Source: Lagopus muta
Lineage: Eukaryota; Chordata; Aves; Galliformes; Phasianidae
Length of the DNA stretch: 64,000 nt
Direction of reading: 5' to 3'
Assembly (NCBI RefSeq): GCF_023343835.1
Contig: NC_064434.1
Span: forward strand, 11,513,505 to 11,577,504
The stretch's first letter is position 1, and each line of letters opens with the position of its first letter. The notes under the pieces were generated by a model. It was not told the DNA's origin, ran no database searches, and worked only from the letters and a program-made list of their open reading frames with translations. The position numbers and the translations under genes are program-made. Positions 1-14,600 of the stretch are shown piece by piece.

Positions 1-723
1 CTGAATATATGCAAGGCTGCTGTCTTGCCAAAGGCAAGAACTAACCTTTAATTTTTAATTGAAACTATTAAAATCAAAAGATGTTGGAATGGCAGAATGA
101 CAGCTTTCCCTTTATTCCTGAATCACCCTTAACTTAGAGAAGTCTTTGAACTTAAAGAGTTCCCTTTGGTCTAAAGCTCAAGTGAAAAGAAGTAACTTCA
201 GCTCTGAGTTTTTGTATATTTGAAGACTTCAACAGTCCTGAATGTTTAAACTTTATAATGTTGATTCTTGTAATACCAGTTAAGGAGAAAATGAGATGCT
301 CAAATAAGATCTTGTCACAGTTCATTCTATTTTCAGTACAGCCTTCAGGTTTTGTACTCAGACATAATCACTGCGAAACCAAAAGGCAATTGCCAACTTA
401 GAGGATGAAGGAGTGGACATCAAGTTAAAGGCCATTGGCCAGCAGAACATGAGAAAAGAATTAACACATTTTCAGAGAAGAGCTGCTGGCCCCTGGGGAA
501 TGATATGCAGTTCAGTGTTTTTGTCAAACCTCCAACTGGCTGACCTACAGATTGGCTCCAGACCTGGGAACAACTCACCCAGTTATCAACACAAATAAAT
601 AATCCAGTAAATGAGTATATGAAATTGAGAAAGAAGAAAGAAATATTTTATATAGAATTTTGTGAATGGAATATAGAAATGATGAAATAACTCATCAGAA
701 GTGGTAGCACTCAGGAAGAAATG
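1..723. other. Unique AT-rich sequence, no gene seen
   Basis: No open frame with recognisable protein features, no RNA gene and no known repeat could be identified here. The short frame at 413-598 has no recognisable motif and no splice-site support. Confidence 0.5.
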
Positions 724-1100
724 GAAGGGAGGGAGGGAGGGAGGGAGGAAGAGAGGAAGGAAGGAAGGAAGGAAGGAAGGAAGGAAGGAAGGAAGGAAGG
801 AAGGAAGGAAGGAAGGAAGGAAGGAAGGAAGGAAGGAAGGAAGGAAGGAAGGAAGGAAGGAAGGAAGGAAGGAAGGAGGGAAGGAAGGAGGGAAGGAAGG
901 AGGGAGGGAGGGAGGGAGGGAGGGAGGAAGGGAGGAAGGGAGGAAGGGAGGAAGGAAGGAAGGAAGGAAGGAAGGAAGGAAGGAAGGAAGGAAGGAAGGA
1001 AGGAAGGAAGGAAGGAAGGAAGGAAGGAAGGAAGGAAGGAAGGAAGGAAGGAAGGAAGGAAGGAAGGAAGGAAGGAAGGAAGGAAGGAAGGAAGGAAGGG
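724..1100. repeat. GGAA/GGGA tetranucleotide microsatellite
   Basis: About 377 bp of almost pure purine sequence on the plus strand. It opens with GGGA units (724-750), continues as GGAA units to about 875, has a central block richer in GGGA (about 876-945), then returns to uninterrupted GGAA to the end. All six frames are open or nearly so only because of the repeat, giving low-complexity Lys/Glu/Gly/Arg or Leu/Pro/Ser/Phe strings that are not genes. Homopurine mirror-repeat tracts like this can form triplex DNA, and GGAA is the core recognised by ETS-family transcription factors; both are known for the sequence class, not shown here. Confidence 0.97.
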
Positions 1101-4100
1101 ATTTTGGCTAGACTTGGTATGTGCTAAGGTTGAGAATTTAAAAAAGTAGTTATTAGATAAATACATAAGAAAAACTACATCGATTTGTGTATCAAGTTAT
1201 GAAAAATGAATACACTTTCCAAATTTCCATAAAGCAAGACACAAGCATGAGTTTTAGTCATTAAATATATCTGCCAATTAATTGTTGGCCTATTTGGATC
1301 TATTTATTTGGAAATTGTAGAGTATCATTCTAAGATGGTATATCCACATGGAGACACTGCAGACCATGCAGAGGTTGTCTTAATTTGAAGCTGTATAATT
1401 ACATCAGTCTGTGATGTGGCTAAAGAAAATTAGTTCCACATGCAAGCAGTAATTAGCCAGTTGATAGAGATGGATCATCAGGCCATACAGTGTGTGTTCA
1501 AAGACAGAGCAAAGGGACTTGCTTATTTTGACACAATTTGTACACCTTTGTAAGTTACATAAACATGTATCGATGCTCTTCTTTCTTCCAGTGCCTAAAT
1601 CCCTGAGAAATTAAATTTTCAGAAGTTCAATGAAGCAGAAAATTTCCCTGCTACTTGCAGAAATGAAGTACCATGGAAAAATCTGGAATGTAGACTCATG
1701 AATGAATAATATGGAAAGTTAGAATATGCCAGGAATGAAAAATAGATTAGACCAGTTCTGTTGGCACAGGAAGGACTAAACACCAGTTTCTCAATTAGCG
1801 ATGGGTGTTGCAGTAGATAACTCATGAACAGTGGGCCATTGCTGCATCTTCAGGGCTTCCATTCAGTAGCAACCTGAAGCAGTGATGTGCTCAGTAAAAG
1901 GATTTTAGATGATATTTTTCTCTGCCTTTTGGGGGCTGCATTAGTGTATTCAGGTCTTCTCTTCAGTCACCCCAGTTTTGACTGAAGATGAACAGTATTT
2001 GCAGCTTCAAGTGCTACAGCCACCTCTGTCATGGCCCAATCCCATCGTCCTCCATCAGTCCCAGATAGAAGACTGAGCATAAATCTGCTTAATCTGAGAG
2101 TAATGACACAATGGGAGAAGTCACTGAGTACTGAGGGGAGAACTACTGAGGGCAGCAGAGAAGTTGAATTGTATGTTCAGAGACTTATTCCCCACTCCTC
2201 CTTGCCTGTAGAGAAAAAACTCAGCTGTAGAGGAGGACCAAGAAAGCTTCGCCTTAGGCAGTCTTTTTCCTCCGGGTATTTGCAACAGCACAACAGAGGT
2301 AGACAGGAATAAGAGGAAAGAAATAGGAAAACGTTGCATACATCCAGAAACAAAGCAATTCTTGATATGAAATATGACTGTAAGCAAAACAAAAAAATTC
2401 AAACACCTGCAGTGAGAAGGGGTCTTCTGCAAATAAACTTTATAATACTTAAATGGCCATTTCTGGTAGACTTTGAGGTAACAATGCAGCTTGATTACTG
2501 GCGATTCCCTACAATGGAAAGTTACAGCACATCAACTATGATTATACTGTAGTAAATATGAAAAAAAAATCAAACTATAAGGCTGCAAAAGCAAACAGTT
2601 TTCCTGAACTGCTTTGTCCTCTGAAATATTTTGATTGTGTAACATGTGATGTATATTGTTTTAGATGTCTTTCTACCCTTCAGCCTCTCTCTCTGTCAAC
2701 ACATTGCTCTTCAACTTCATAGTGCTCTTCTCTCTTCTCTGGTGCCGTGGGAACATAAGGCAAATGTTTCTACTGTTCTCAGTGAGAAATTGTTTTTCAT
2801 TATAATTTCAAGAGGGGCTTTGAAGTATCTGCTTAGGCTCTCACAGCTAATAACAGACAAGGCAGTTGCTACGCTACTTGTTGATTAAATGAAAAGCAGA
2901 CCTGATAACATGTGAAATCTTCTTAAGGGAGGTGTTTCTCTTATGGAGATGAGTACAAAGCCATTAAGACCTGAATTGCAAACTTACAAGTCCAAGGTTA
3001 AATGCTTAAATGGACACTTTAAGTTCCCAAAGTGATGGGCTGGCTATCTGGAGGCAGTGCCAGCTGGCGTAAATCATTACTGTCACTAGCTGAGAATTTG
3101 GGCACTAGGGGCTTTGAGGTCAAAATGATTATTTTGTATTGCTGATAGTTAGAAATTCTTACTTTTCAATGAAGATGTAAATGGAAACAGATTTCATTTT
3201 TCTGAGGTGGAGTGTGGCAAAAAATTTCAGTGACATCTGGGAGAATATTCTCATCTATGCCAAACCCAGTATAAACCCATAAATAACATATAGTTTAATA
3301 CCTATTAGTCATAGTTTGAAAATGAGTTTCTGAGGAAAGGTCCAGAATATGTTTCTAAAATAGAAAATAGACTTTTAAATTAAGGACACTAGTCCTGAAT
3401 CTCTTTAGACACTGGAAGTCTTCTAAGTCTGCTTGTGCACCATAAGTCAGACTTAACAAAGGCTGAGCGCATGAAGTTCAGTATAAAATAAAAAAGTCAC
3501 ATGGCATTCATTGAAACATGACAAAAAGAGGTGGTAGAGCAGTTTTATTCATTGAGCATTTTCACACATAATAGAACACATGTAGTTTAAAATTTCTTTC
3601 AGAAAACTGCAACACCCTTTCTTCCCCTTACCTTTGAAAATTGGCATCTTTGCAGAAAAGGATGTAACAGTCATGATACCTCAGAAAAAGAAGGTAGGAT
3701 AAAGCATATTTTGTATTCCAGTGACTTAAACTTTGGTGGGAGAAAGCATAAATGGTTTTACTCCCTGAACCATTTCATTCTGTTTATTCATTTAATTTGA
3801 AATGCTGAAGCAATTCAACAGCAGCAGAACAGAAAATATCATATCTCTTATTTTACTTTCTGTTTTTTGGTCTCACACTTGTTAACTGGACTGCCGTTAT
3901 GCAGTGAACGGGTGAAAGAGTGGTGAATGACTCAATCTAGTGTATTTATAAGATTGTGGTTATCCTCTCAGAGTAGAGGAAATCTGAGTTTAACTCCCTT
4001 AAGCTAAGAAGGACTTTCTTATGTCCTAGATATCAGTTGCTGCTGATTTGTGTACCCGCTCACAAATCAACATAGGTAGCAAGGGTCTGCATTCTGGTTG

Positions 4101-4639
4101 AACTGAGAGGCCAACATCAGCTGCACATCTAGAGTGGATATGTAGAAGAAGCTCAAGACAGAGACAGGTGAAGAGTTACAGATACATTTCTGTCTCCATC
4201 ACTTGTTTTTTCCTAGCTGAAATAACAAGCTCACCACTATCAGCACTCTTTCCCATGAGTAAGTAGCTGTGCTTTCCACACCTAAGAGTTTAGGTTTTAG
4301 GTGCTACATTACATGTTGCAAAAAAAATCTTCCTTTGAATTGGGCCCTACACAGATGTAATCAAGATGTATTATCTAACATACTTACTTCAGGCATGTGG
4401 CATCTTAACATTTCAGTGATTTCCTTAATAATATTCACCAGTTGAAGAAGTAAAAGATCAGTGTGTTGGTAAACAGCAACAATGGAATTCTTCTGGATGA
4501 ACCAGTTTCTGAAAACAAAAATACTTATGATGTTAGAATAACAGGAAACTTATTCCATTAATTTGTGCTCTCTAGAGAGGAGGTAAAAGTATGGAGAGCT
4601 TTCTAGGGCAGTATGTCCACAGACAAAATGTTCGTTTTC
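1101..4639. other. Unique AT-rich sequence, no gene seen
   Basis: I see no recognisable coding exon, RNA gene or transposon. Short frames at 2031-2312 and 2646-2888 have no motif and no repeat or splice support. Confidence 0.45.
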
Positions 4640-5674
4640 AATCATAGAATCATAGAATAGCTTGGATCGGAAGGAATCATCAAAAATTGTTGAGTTTAAC
4701 ACTCCTGCCATTTGCATAGACAATTTCTGCTAGATCAGGTTCCTCAACTTGTCCTTGAACACTTCCAGCGATGAGACATCCACAACTTCTCTGGCTAACC
4801 TGTTTCAGTGTTTTACCACTCCCATAGTAAAAAATTTTTTCCTCCTATCTAATCTAGATCTGCCCCCTTCTAGTTTAAAACTATTGCCCCTTGTCCTATC
4901 ACTAGATCTCTTTATTTACTGGAAGGCTGCTACAATGTTACTCCACTGGAGTATTCTTTTCTCCAAGCTGAACCCCAGCTCTCTCAGCCTACCTTCCTAG
5001 GAGAGGTGCTTCATTTATCTGATCATTCTCATGGTTGTCTCTGAACCCACTCTAACAGCTCCTTGTCCTTCAAGTACTGGTGGCCCCAGCGTTGAATGCA
5101 GAACTGTAGGCAAGATCTCATGAGAGTGGAATTGGGGAGATAGTCACCTCTCTTCCCCTGCTGGCCATGCTGCTTTTGACCAGAACATAAATGGATTTTG
5201 GGACTGCAAGCATGCACTGTCAGCTCGTGTCCGGTCTTTTCATCCACTCAAATCCTTCTTCACAGGGTTGCTCTCAATCCGCTCATCACCTAATCCATAC
5301 AGATGTTTGGGATTGCCTCAAGCCATGAGTAGAGTGTTGTACTTGGCTTTGTTGAACTTAATGGGGTTTGCACTGGCCCAATGTTCAAGCTTTTCAAGGT
5401 CCTGTTGGCCAGCATCCTGCCCATCCAGCATGTCAAGCTTGGTGTCGTCAACAAACTTGCTGTGTACACTCAGTCCAACAACCCATGTCACCAAAGCATA
5501 AATTAAAGAGTATCAGCTCCAACACAGAACGCTGAGGGACTTGTCAGTGTCACCACCTGGACACTGAGCCACAGACTTCTACTCTTCAGATGGACCATCC
5601 AGTCAACTCCTAATCCAACAAATAGTCCGTCAATCAAATCTAAATCTCTCTAATTTAAAGATAAGTAGGTTGTG
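4640..5674 (-). mobile_element. CR1 LINE, 5'-truncated and decayed
   Basis: Read on the minus strand this is the 3' part of a CR1 non-LTR retrotransposon. Its 3' end is at the left, where plus-strand AATCATAGAATCATAGAAT at 4640 is the complement of the CR1 terminal octamer repeat. The body then runs through the usual CR1 3' UTR and the C-terminal part of the ORF2 reverse-transcriptase reading frame, broken by stops and frameshifts. Short minus-strand pieces (for example 5029-5247) keep residual ORF2-like words. It lacks the 5' half, as most CR1 copies do. The right boundary is approximate because divergence is high. Confidence 0.85.
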
Positions 5675-8600
5675 TTTTGGAACTTTATTTCACTTTTCTT
5701 GCTTTTTTTCCTATTTTATACTACTTGTGTGTGGTTTTTTGTTTGATTCTTTGATTGATTTTTGGTAGGCTTTTTGCTTTGAACAATTTCCAGTTTTTAA
5801 AATATGTATATCTTTTAACAGTTGCAGACAAAGAACAGTGATTTCAAGCACATAAAAGGATATTAGGTTCAGGAATAATTTTTTTTTATTGTTTCAGATT
5901 TTCTTTATTGCATTTGGCAATTTCAGCCAATCTGTGCACTGTAAAAAGAAATCTTGTATTTCCAAAACAAACAAAAATCCCAGTTGCATGGTAACCAGCC
6001 CACATGCTAAGCCCTAGAAATATCAGATCCAGAGTGCTCAGCGCTGTGCCAAATAATTGAGGTGCCTTTAACTGATTTCTCCATATGATAATAACAGCAA
6101 AAGGGATTTTAATCACTACAATACAAAAAATGATCCTGTAGCCAAATTATTTGCTGTCATTAAAGTCAAGGGAGTTGCACTTATTGGAGATGAGGACTCC
6201 TCTACACAAGCAGTGTGTCCTTGTGCTGCCTGCAGAGGGGACTTTGCCTCCATTGGAAAAGGGAAGTCTCACCAGGCAATGTGCTCTGTCTGTCAAAAGG
6301 AAGCTTTACATTAAAGACATTGTGGACTTTAGATATGCAAAGACGGCATAGAAATAAAGGGCACGAGAAAGTGAGGGGAGAGGGTGGGAATGAAGGCCTC
6401 AGTGTTTGCCATTCCTCTAAAGTTACAGAAGAAAAAAGACACACAATTGCATGATTTTCCTCTGTGTGGCTGTTTCACATTAATCTGTTTGTTTCAGGGT
6501 TGTAACTACTGTGTCATCTGTGATGGTGAAGATCCACTTCTTGAGATGTATTTCAAGAAGCTAGAAGGAAGTCCTGAAACTGGTATGAATACCTCACATT
6601 TCTGTTTATAATGCACTGTCATGAAGAACAAGATTACGTAGTTTCTTATTTGTATCTTGTGGTTTCTCCACAATCATGAGCTTGAGTGAAAGTGTGACAT
6701 CAAAGCATTCATTCAGACATTCTTGTTTTTCTGCCTATACAGTGATTGCACCATGGAGTGGAACTTTCACCTTGATTACAGTTTTTGATTCATTTAAATA
6801 CCCAGCCTTTAATCTTTGGACAACTATAGGGGTAACAAGACTACTCTCCACATTAATGTAGATATTGCTTATTGAAATATATACTACATGTCCAACAGAT
6901 GTAGCTAAAAATGTCTACCATAACACAAAATAAAGTGTAAGAAAAATATAAACTGCATTGCTGAAATAACGTTTGAGTGTAAAAGAAACAGCTGACTCTC
7001 ACTCCAAAACTTATAGGCAGTTTTTATTCTAAAGTTGTTTTGTTGGAACAGTAGTCAAAACAGTGCCTTTCAGCTGTTTTCTCAGCCTCAAAACAGCATT
7101 ATAACAATGGGGTACATCTCTTCACAAGTGTATGAACTCCAAAAGAGAACTGTCAAGTCTGGGGAGCACAGGCAATTCTGTGGGCTGACAGTGGTAAATC
7201 TTTGCTCCTGGTTATGTGAGCAGCAGTTAGACCTCAGATTTCACGTAGTTCTCAGTTTAACCCAACTGCATGTTGCAACCTAACCAATGTGGTGTTTCTC
7301 ACTGCCCCTTCATCTCTCTCTTCCGAATCTTTTAGTCACAGGATTTTTGTGAATTTACTCTGTGGATGTAACAAAAAAATTGCCTCATCTTTTTACATTT
7401 TCAGATCTATTTAAATCGGGATTTCACATAGGCAATCCTCTTCTGCACTGTGGTTGCCACTGAAGGAGCTATCGTTTTTAACAACAGACTAACAGGCTTC
7501 TAATGGTCAAGTTTCAACTGGTATAGTTGTTTGATGTGAAACATAAATGGATGAAACACAGGCTCCGTGGTATAGATATTGTACTCTTGCAGCAGAGATA
7601 GTGTTGGAGTGAGACAGGATTCAAGAGAAGCAACTGAGACTGGTATGTAGGATTTTCTGGACTACAGCCAGAAAATTATCAAGACAACTGTTCCATCTTC
7701 TAACTGGCTGACAACTTCAGGCCCTAAGTATCCAGTTATTCATACTGGGACCAGTACAACTGAAAAAGATCTGTGTCTGCTACAACCATTGTAGGTGATT
7801 AATTCTGTCAAAATTGTTGAATTAATCTGAGTCTGCAGACTGATTGCAAATGTCTTGTGGGCTGCTGAACTTCTGGATGAAGCCATGCATCTGTCTCAGC
7901 CTGAGTGGATTGTTCTTTCCACGCAGCCTCTGTTAAGGTCTGTATTGCTTACTCAAATTGCCTGTTTGAGACAGAACAGCATATATGACACTACGCAAGA
8001 TTATTATGTTCTGCAAAATTCCTGTACTCTTAGCAGTTGGAAATGACCAATGCACTATTAAGGTTAACTGCACCTGATTACAAGGGAGGCTATTTTAAAG
8101 TCTTTGTCTTTTATCATTTTGTTTCAGAATTATAGTCTGAGTTGAGCCTCACTTAAAACCAGCAGCCTGTGAGATCTATTAGATAATACGCTGTTAAACA
8201 CTTTGTTACCAGATGGCCAAATCTGTAGAAAACCTGCTGCAAAGCACACACATCAAAAACAATGTCCATGGGATGTTTTTGTTGCCAGAGGATTTGGGGG
8301 AATGCTGTGTTATGAGAGAATCATCTGTGTGCAGGGCACTGAGATAGGAAAAACAACACTGAGGAAAGAAACACTAATGATTGCCCAAACCAGTGCTGAG
8401 AGCCTGACCCTCAAAGCAAACAAATAAACAGGGCTCATCAGGAATTTTTGGGGTAAAGTGCTGTCTGAAAAATATCTGTCTGAAAGAGGCATGCAGCTGT
8501 TCTAACAGGGAACAGTCTCTTATTTGCAGTGGAAACACTACAAAGTACGTTATGGACTTGAATTGAGAAGAGACACAAAATCCTTGAGCCAGTCTTATCC

Positions 8601-11600
8601 CTGTGAAACATTCTGGCACTGAGGAACTGAGCAATGAACACAGAGTAAGAAAGCCACCAAGGCAGTAGGAGGCTGTGGCAGAAAATGCCTGCAGCTGTAT
8701 AGCAAATTATGTGGAAAAGATGGGAAGAAGAGAGATTGGAGTAGTCTTGAAAAGAAATTATGCCAAATAGGCAATATGTCTGGACAGCAAGAATGATGAG
8801 GAAGAAACTGATTTTGTAAGTATTGTAGAGAAAAAGCAGCAGGACATCAGGGTGGGAAAAGGGGTGACAGAAATGAAAGTTGACATGAAGGTGGTGAGAC
8901 TGAAAATAAAATGTTTCAATCTCCAAATTTCCAACACTCATTATGCAGCTGCCAACCCTGCCCCTCTAATTAAGTAATTGATTAATTAAAATAAAGCACT
9001 TAATCTCTCCATTTACATATTATGCCTCCCACTAACCAGTGCTGGCTGCGAGGTCCTCATCAGAAAGCTCCTTCCTATTTGAATTCATGTTAGTTCCCAA
9101 ACATATTACTTTTTAAATAGGAAATGACAACATTGGCTCAGTGCCCCAGTATCATCGCAACATTGCCATATGTCAGTATCATGCTAAACATAGTAAGTAG
9201 AAGACCCAACAATATAATTATTGAGGACATCTGTCAGCAGCACAAGATACATCTGGGATTAGTAGATGTAATACTGGGAAGACTATAAGAAGCAGAGAGG
9301 AAAGTCCTTTTGTGTTGGCTTGGATTTTCAAGTATAGGAGACAAATCCTCAGCTGGTGTAAATTTAAGCCATTCAAAGAAGCTAATGAATCCAGCATCAG
9401 CTGCTAAGAATCTGACACTAAAATTGAGGCCAATGTCATTACCTACAATGTTTAATATTTTCTATATAAAGGTAGAATGCCTCAAAACAATCTGACTCTA
9501 CAGCATGGAAAATAATTTATTAGTGGTCCCATCAGGTACAGAGTATCTTTTATCTCAGATCTGAAGGGCTGTGGACAAGTTTGGAAAGCTTCTGAAGATC
9601 TATAAAAATTCTCTTTAATGTTCTTTGTACATCAAGAATCTAGTAGTGTAATTTTATGTTTTAAAAAATTCTCAGTTTAAAAAAAAGAAAAAAAGACTTC
9701 ATCTGCAGTGGAATAGTCATTACACAGACAGCCTGTCCAGGGATGTGTACAGATCATACCTATTCATTAATCAGGGCAAGATCCTGTCGGGAAGCTAAGT
9801 ACCTGCATTAGTGAAATGCTGCATTTGAGCTAATATCCCTTGCAGAAATCTTATAGCCATGACTGTGCCATGCTGTGTTCTTGCAAATATGCTACAACTC
9901 TCAGTAACACAGTGTATTTCTAACGCAAGGTTGTTCTAGCATTCACTGTATGACATCTGGGCTGGAGGTTGCCTCTGTTTATACTGCAGAATGGGGCTCT
10001 TTACTGTAAGTCTGTAGACAACCATTAAGGATTTATAGTTAGTTCATAGCTCTGTTGTTTAAGCACCAAGTCCACAGTAAGGAGTTGCACTGCAATCTTT
10101 CCCAGAGCAGCCAAAATATTACACCTAAGAAATGCTGACAAGAATGAGCAATGAGAAAAGCTGCTTTCTAGAGAACATGCCTTATAATGTATTGGATGAG
10201 AAATATGGGAAAAGAAAGGTTAAGCTCTCCTGATAAAAGGTTTCCTTACACGTGTCACATAGAAATTTTCACTCATTTACACTGCAGATTAATAAACAAC
10301 GGCATCTTTGCCCCTCAGTAAGTTTTGTAGTAAGAAAATGAGCTTGCATATTGATCTTTCTCCCTACTGTCTCAAATCTTTCCAGTTGAAAGATTTCCTT
10401 GAGCCTTAAATCAGCAATCTATAATTAATGAAGGGTTGGAAGAAATGAACAAGATTACTGAATTGACAGAATGTAGATGTTTTGGTTTGGTTTTTTCCTA
10501 AGACAGTGAAAAAAAAAATCCTTCCTCGTGTCAACACATTGAAAGTTTCAGGGCATCTGGGAGAGACATGCCTCTCAACTTGCCTTGCTCAGCAGGAGGT
10601 TCACTGAGACATTTAGGTGTACAGGTGTATTTATGTGCTTACATATGAGCTGAATGTCTAAACTCTTCTAGTCAGCAAAGATATGGTCCATAATGTCTAT
10701 GGGTCTAGAGACTGATTCAGCTGACTAAAGGCCCTGCTTTAATTTTTATGCCTTCAGTTGTCTTCCTGAGCTGTTTATTGCTTCCCCCTGACTGTAGAGA
10801 AACGTATCAAGCCTAACAACTTAAGGCTGCTGTTCATCCCCCTTCTCCTCTCCAACATTTCCTTTCCAGACTGGCAAGCAAAGCAGACAATTCACTGAGG
10901 TTAAAGATATTGATAATAATGATGAGAAAGGAAAGAATGAAATAAGAAAAATAAACTGATATCAACCTATGACCGCACCCAAACCTTTGAAATATTTTCA
11001 CGTAAGTAAAATGTAAAGAGAAATTTTTTTCTAGAATTTGGTTGTACTTTTTCGAGATGGAACAGAGAAGGTAAGAAAAATTTTCCCTCATGTTAAAAAA
11101 TCACTTAATAAAAAAGAAAAGAAGGAAGGAAGAAATGAAAAAGGGATGGGATAAAAACAAAACTTGACACATTATTTAGCCAGCAATGGAAAAATTTGTA
11201 AAATCCAAATAACAACAACAAAAAAATTGTTCCATTTTAAAGAATTTTCTCCTCAGGTAACTACAGATTATTATTTTTTTAAATTAGTCTGTAATGCAAT
11301 AGAAATGACTCAAGCCACTGTACTGTTCCTGAAAACATACTTATCTGCATCAGTAGAAACCTCCTCTTTACTGACATTTCTTATATTTTGAAAAGCTTTG
11401 TCTAGAATAATAGTTTGTTTCTAAGTGAATGTAAAGCTAGATTGGGATACACACCCTTAGCATGAGGGCAGATTTCACTATTAGTGTTAAGGGAAAACAT
11501 GCAGTTTAAAAATCCATTTTATTTCATTCTAAAACTAAAAGTTTTAGAAACATAGACATAGAGAATGAATACGTGTCTGGTTGCAGCTCCGTAGTGAATT

Positions 11601-14600
11601 TTTCAAGGTAGAGTGCAAAGAGTGCTTGGATGAAAAGGAGTTAATAATGGAAACTATGCAGGATCTTCAGCATTACCAGCTCTGTCAGTGGATAAGTGTT
11701 ATGCCCAGAGAACTCATAAGATCATCAGTCTGATGGAGAAGTATGCACCTATTGGACTTGTTCACCAAAAGATTACATGCAAAATCAATAGTCTCAGTCT
11801 CATTAGCTTAACTGTGTTTGAATGATCTGTGAATTTTAGGGATAATAAGTAAGTATTTAACATGCAGCTTGTTTTTATTTGCAGTATTATAGATCTTAAA
11901 AGCATTCTCTTAAGCATAGCATATTTAATTTCCTAATGGTCTAATGCTTGCTCTTTCAGGAGAGTTTCTCTATGCACAAAGCAATTACTTAAACCAGAGC
12001 TTGTTTAGCTCACCTAACTGCAACAATCATGTAATGTTTAGGCCTTTTCATATCTTGCCAGCATTTTTATTAATGGAATAGGGTTGTTCCTGTCTTAAAT
12101 ATTCTTTAGCTAATGTTTCCAGGCAGAACGAGAATGTGAATGACCTACTGTTTAGCAATGAGTTTTAAATAAATTATTATTCTCTCTGTGTGATTTTTGA
12201 GAAGGGAAATACAGTAACAACCACATAGGCCATGTTTATGCCATTGCACTTGATTTTTGTCTAAGTTAATATTTGTGCAGGGATGATTTGTGGTAGAGGT
12301 GGCAGATGGAGTCAGGAGATTTCTTTGTTCACATTTTTTAAACACTCCCCCCAACAGCACTGATTATTTTTTTCTTTAGGATCATGCTGTAAATACTTGG
12401 ATTTCTTCTTCACTTCACCCTCAGGAGAGCACATGCACTCTCACACACTCACACAACTGTACCAAACAATGGCAGGTACTTAGATTCAAATAACAGACAA
12501 CCTAATTCACGCCTGGAGTCTTGCACGCAAAACCTGCTTTTCAGCTATCAGTATATTGCAAAGGTATTTCATAAATACTTACAGCAGCTCATTCTTTACT
12601 GAATTAAGTCAGCTTCACAAAATCCTCAGGATAATGACATTTACTAAAAATAAGTGAATAATTAGATTTTCTGTACTTATATTTACAAAAATCAGGGAAT
12701 TACTTTCACTTTGGTCAAGACCATGTAAAACTGCAGTAATTCTCCTGACCTCAAACTGCCTTCATGTCAGATTGCATGGGAAACATTATTTGTGATTAAC
12801 CTCCACAACCCCTTTTCTACTGTACATTCAATAATCAGACACACCTCTGCCTCATCTAAGTCCTTATCAAGACTTAGAACATGGCTGACATTTATTATCT
12901 ATTTGTTTATTCCTCTGTTTCCCAGGCAATAGTCATCTGCAGTGACCAGTGGAGTATTCAGACTACAGCCTACAAACTTATACTGGTAAAGGTAAGGTCG
13001 AAGATGTGCAGATTGCTTTTGTAGCAGGCAGTGTTGAGGTTTGTTCTAAGGTTTCATTCCCATGGGAATTCATTTCCCACTATGGGTCAGTGTTGAGGGA
13101 GCTCTGTCTATTGCACCGACACAGATGTTTTACAAAATCAGCTGCTCTGGCTGGGAAGATTCTAATGTGCTCATTTCATGTGAGCTGTCCTCTCTGGATA
13201 CCACCAGTGAATTTGCTATGCCTTTAATTTTTCCCCTTTCACACCAAATGGGGCCTTGCTTATTTTCTCTTCTCCCACCTTTAAAGTGGACTTAAATCCT
13301 TCAAGCTTTATCAGTGGTAATTCTTTTATTTAACATTGCACTGAACTGAAAGCAACCCCTTCAATATACTGCTGTTTTCTGTGTCATTAATAGTGATGTT
13401 CTCAGATGGCACCACTCGGAATTTTTACAATTGCTGTAAAGTAACCATCCAAAGGCATTAAGTGCTGAGGAACATAAAAATATTTCACAGTGGGAAATCA
13501 GAGAAAAGGGAAGCAAATGACACAGAAAAAAACAGGTGTATGAACAAAATCCAGCATGATGGAAGAAACACATTGAAAAAAAATGTACTGAAAAATAGAA
13601 GAATGTTCTGCATTTGAGAAGTCTGGCAATGGTGAAAAGAGCTCATATAATTACTAGGTACAGAATTTAAACAAAGAAAGGATGCTTGGTTAACACACTT
13701 TGATCACTGCTAGTATCATTTCAAAGTGAAGTTGAACTGTGCTGTAATCTGGTCTAGGTAGAGGATTACAAACTGAAACCTACCTGCAACACTGAACATT
13801 ATTTACTAGGATATTGGGCCCAGGGTCTCATTTTAGAAAGAGCACTTGCATAACTGTGAAGATGCTTAATTTTAAATTAAATTCAAATTTAATTAATTGT
13901 TGCAGTGTATTACATTATAAACCTGTGCTGTGATTCTGCAGCTTAAAAAATATATATATATTGTATGTTGCTGCTTTAGGTATAGTAAATTCCTTTCATT
14001 TTCTTCCTCTTTGGAAAGTAAAATGGACCGAAAACAATTTTTAATGCTGACTCCTCTGTATTCTAGCTTCATTTCTGGAGGCAGACAAGGAGGCATAATA
14101 ACAGCCTCAAATATAACTTTCAAAATACACTGCTTCTGCTTTTGAAGTATAAAAGAGATATTTTCCCATTACTTTCTTATACATCTTTTCTCAAACCTTT
14201 TAATCTTCACATAGAAATGCAAAGCTGACCTAAGACAAAAAAAATTTCTTGACAGAGTAATCAAAATTATCCTATCTGAGCAAATCTGAATGCTCTTTTC
14301 CTGATACTGCAACCTGAGAACATAAGGGCATATATTTTGTTTGTATCTCAAGGAAAAAAATAGAGTGTAAAAGGAGATAATTATATTTACATCTAGAGTC
14401 TTATCAGTCCTCTGATCTTCCAGAGGCGGATAGCTCCTATCTCAGATGGAGACCCAGTGACTTCACTGAATGTACCCAACTGTGACATGAAGGCTTTGAG
14501 GACTATAATTGTAATGGGCACTTTCACACTTATCTGCTACACCCTAAAGATTTCCCAACCTACCCGTTACCTCACAAGACAAAGCACTCCCTAGGTTTTG

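Noticed and set aside
701..1166. Long open frames on both strands (136-151 codons)
   Set aside because: They are the GGAA/CCTT microsatellite read as protein; the residue strings are pure low-complexity repeats.
8438..8941. 167-codon minus-strand frame
   Set aside because: No domain or motif; rich in Phe, Leu, Ser, Cys and His as expected for chance translation of AT-rich DNA; overlapped by other open frames.
12926..12991. 66-nt exon-like block between CCCAG and GTAAGG
   Set aside because: Splice-like ends and one open frame of 22 codons, but too short to judge, and its phase does not join the 6498-6582 candidate directly.
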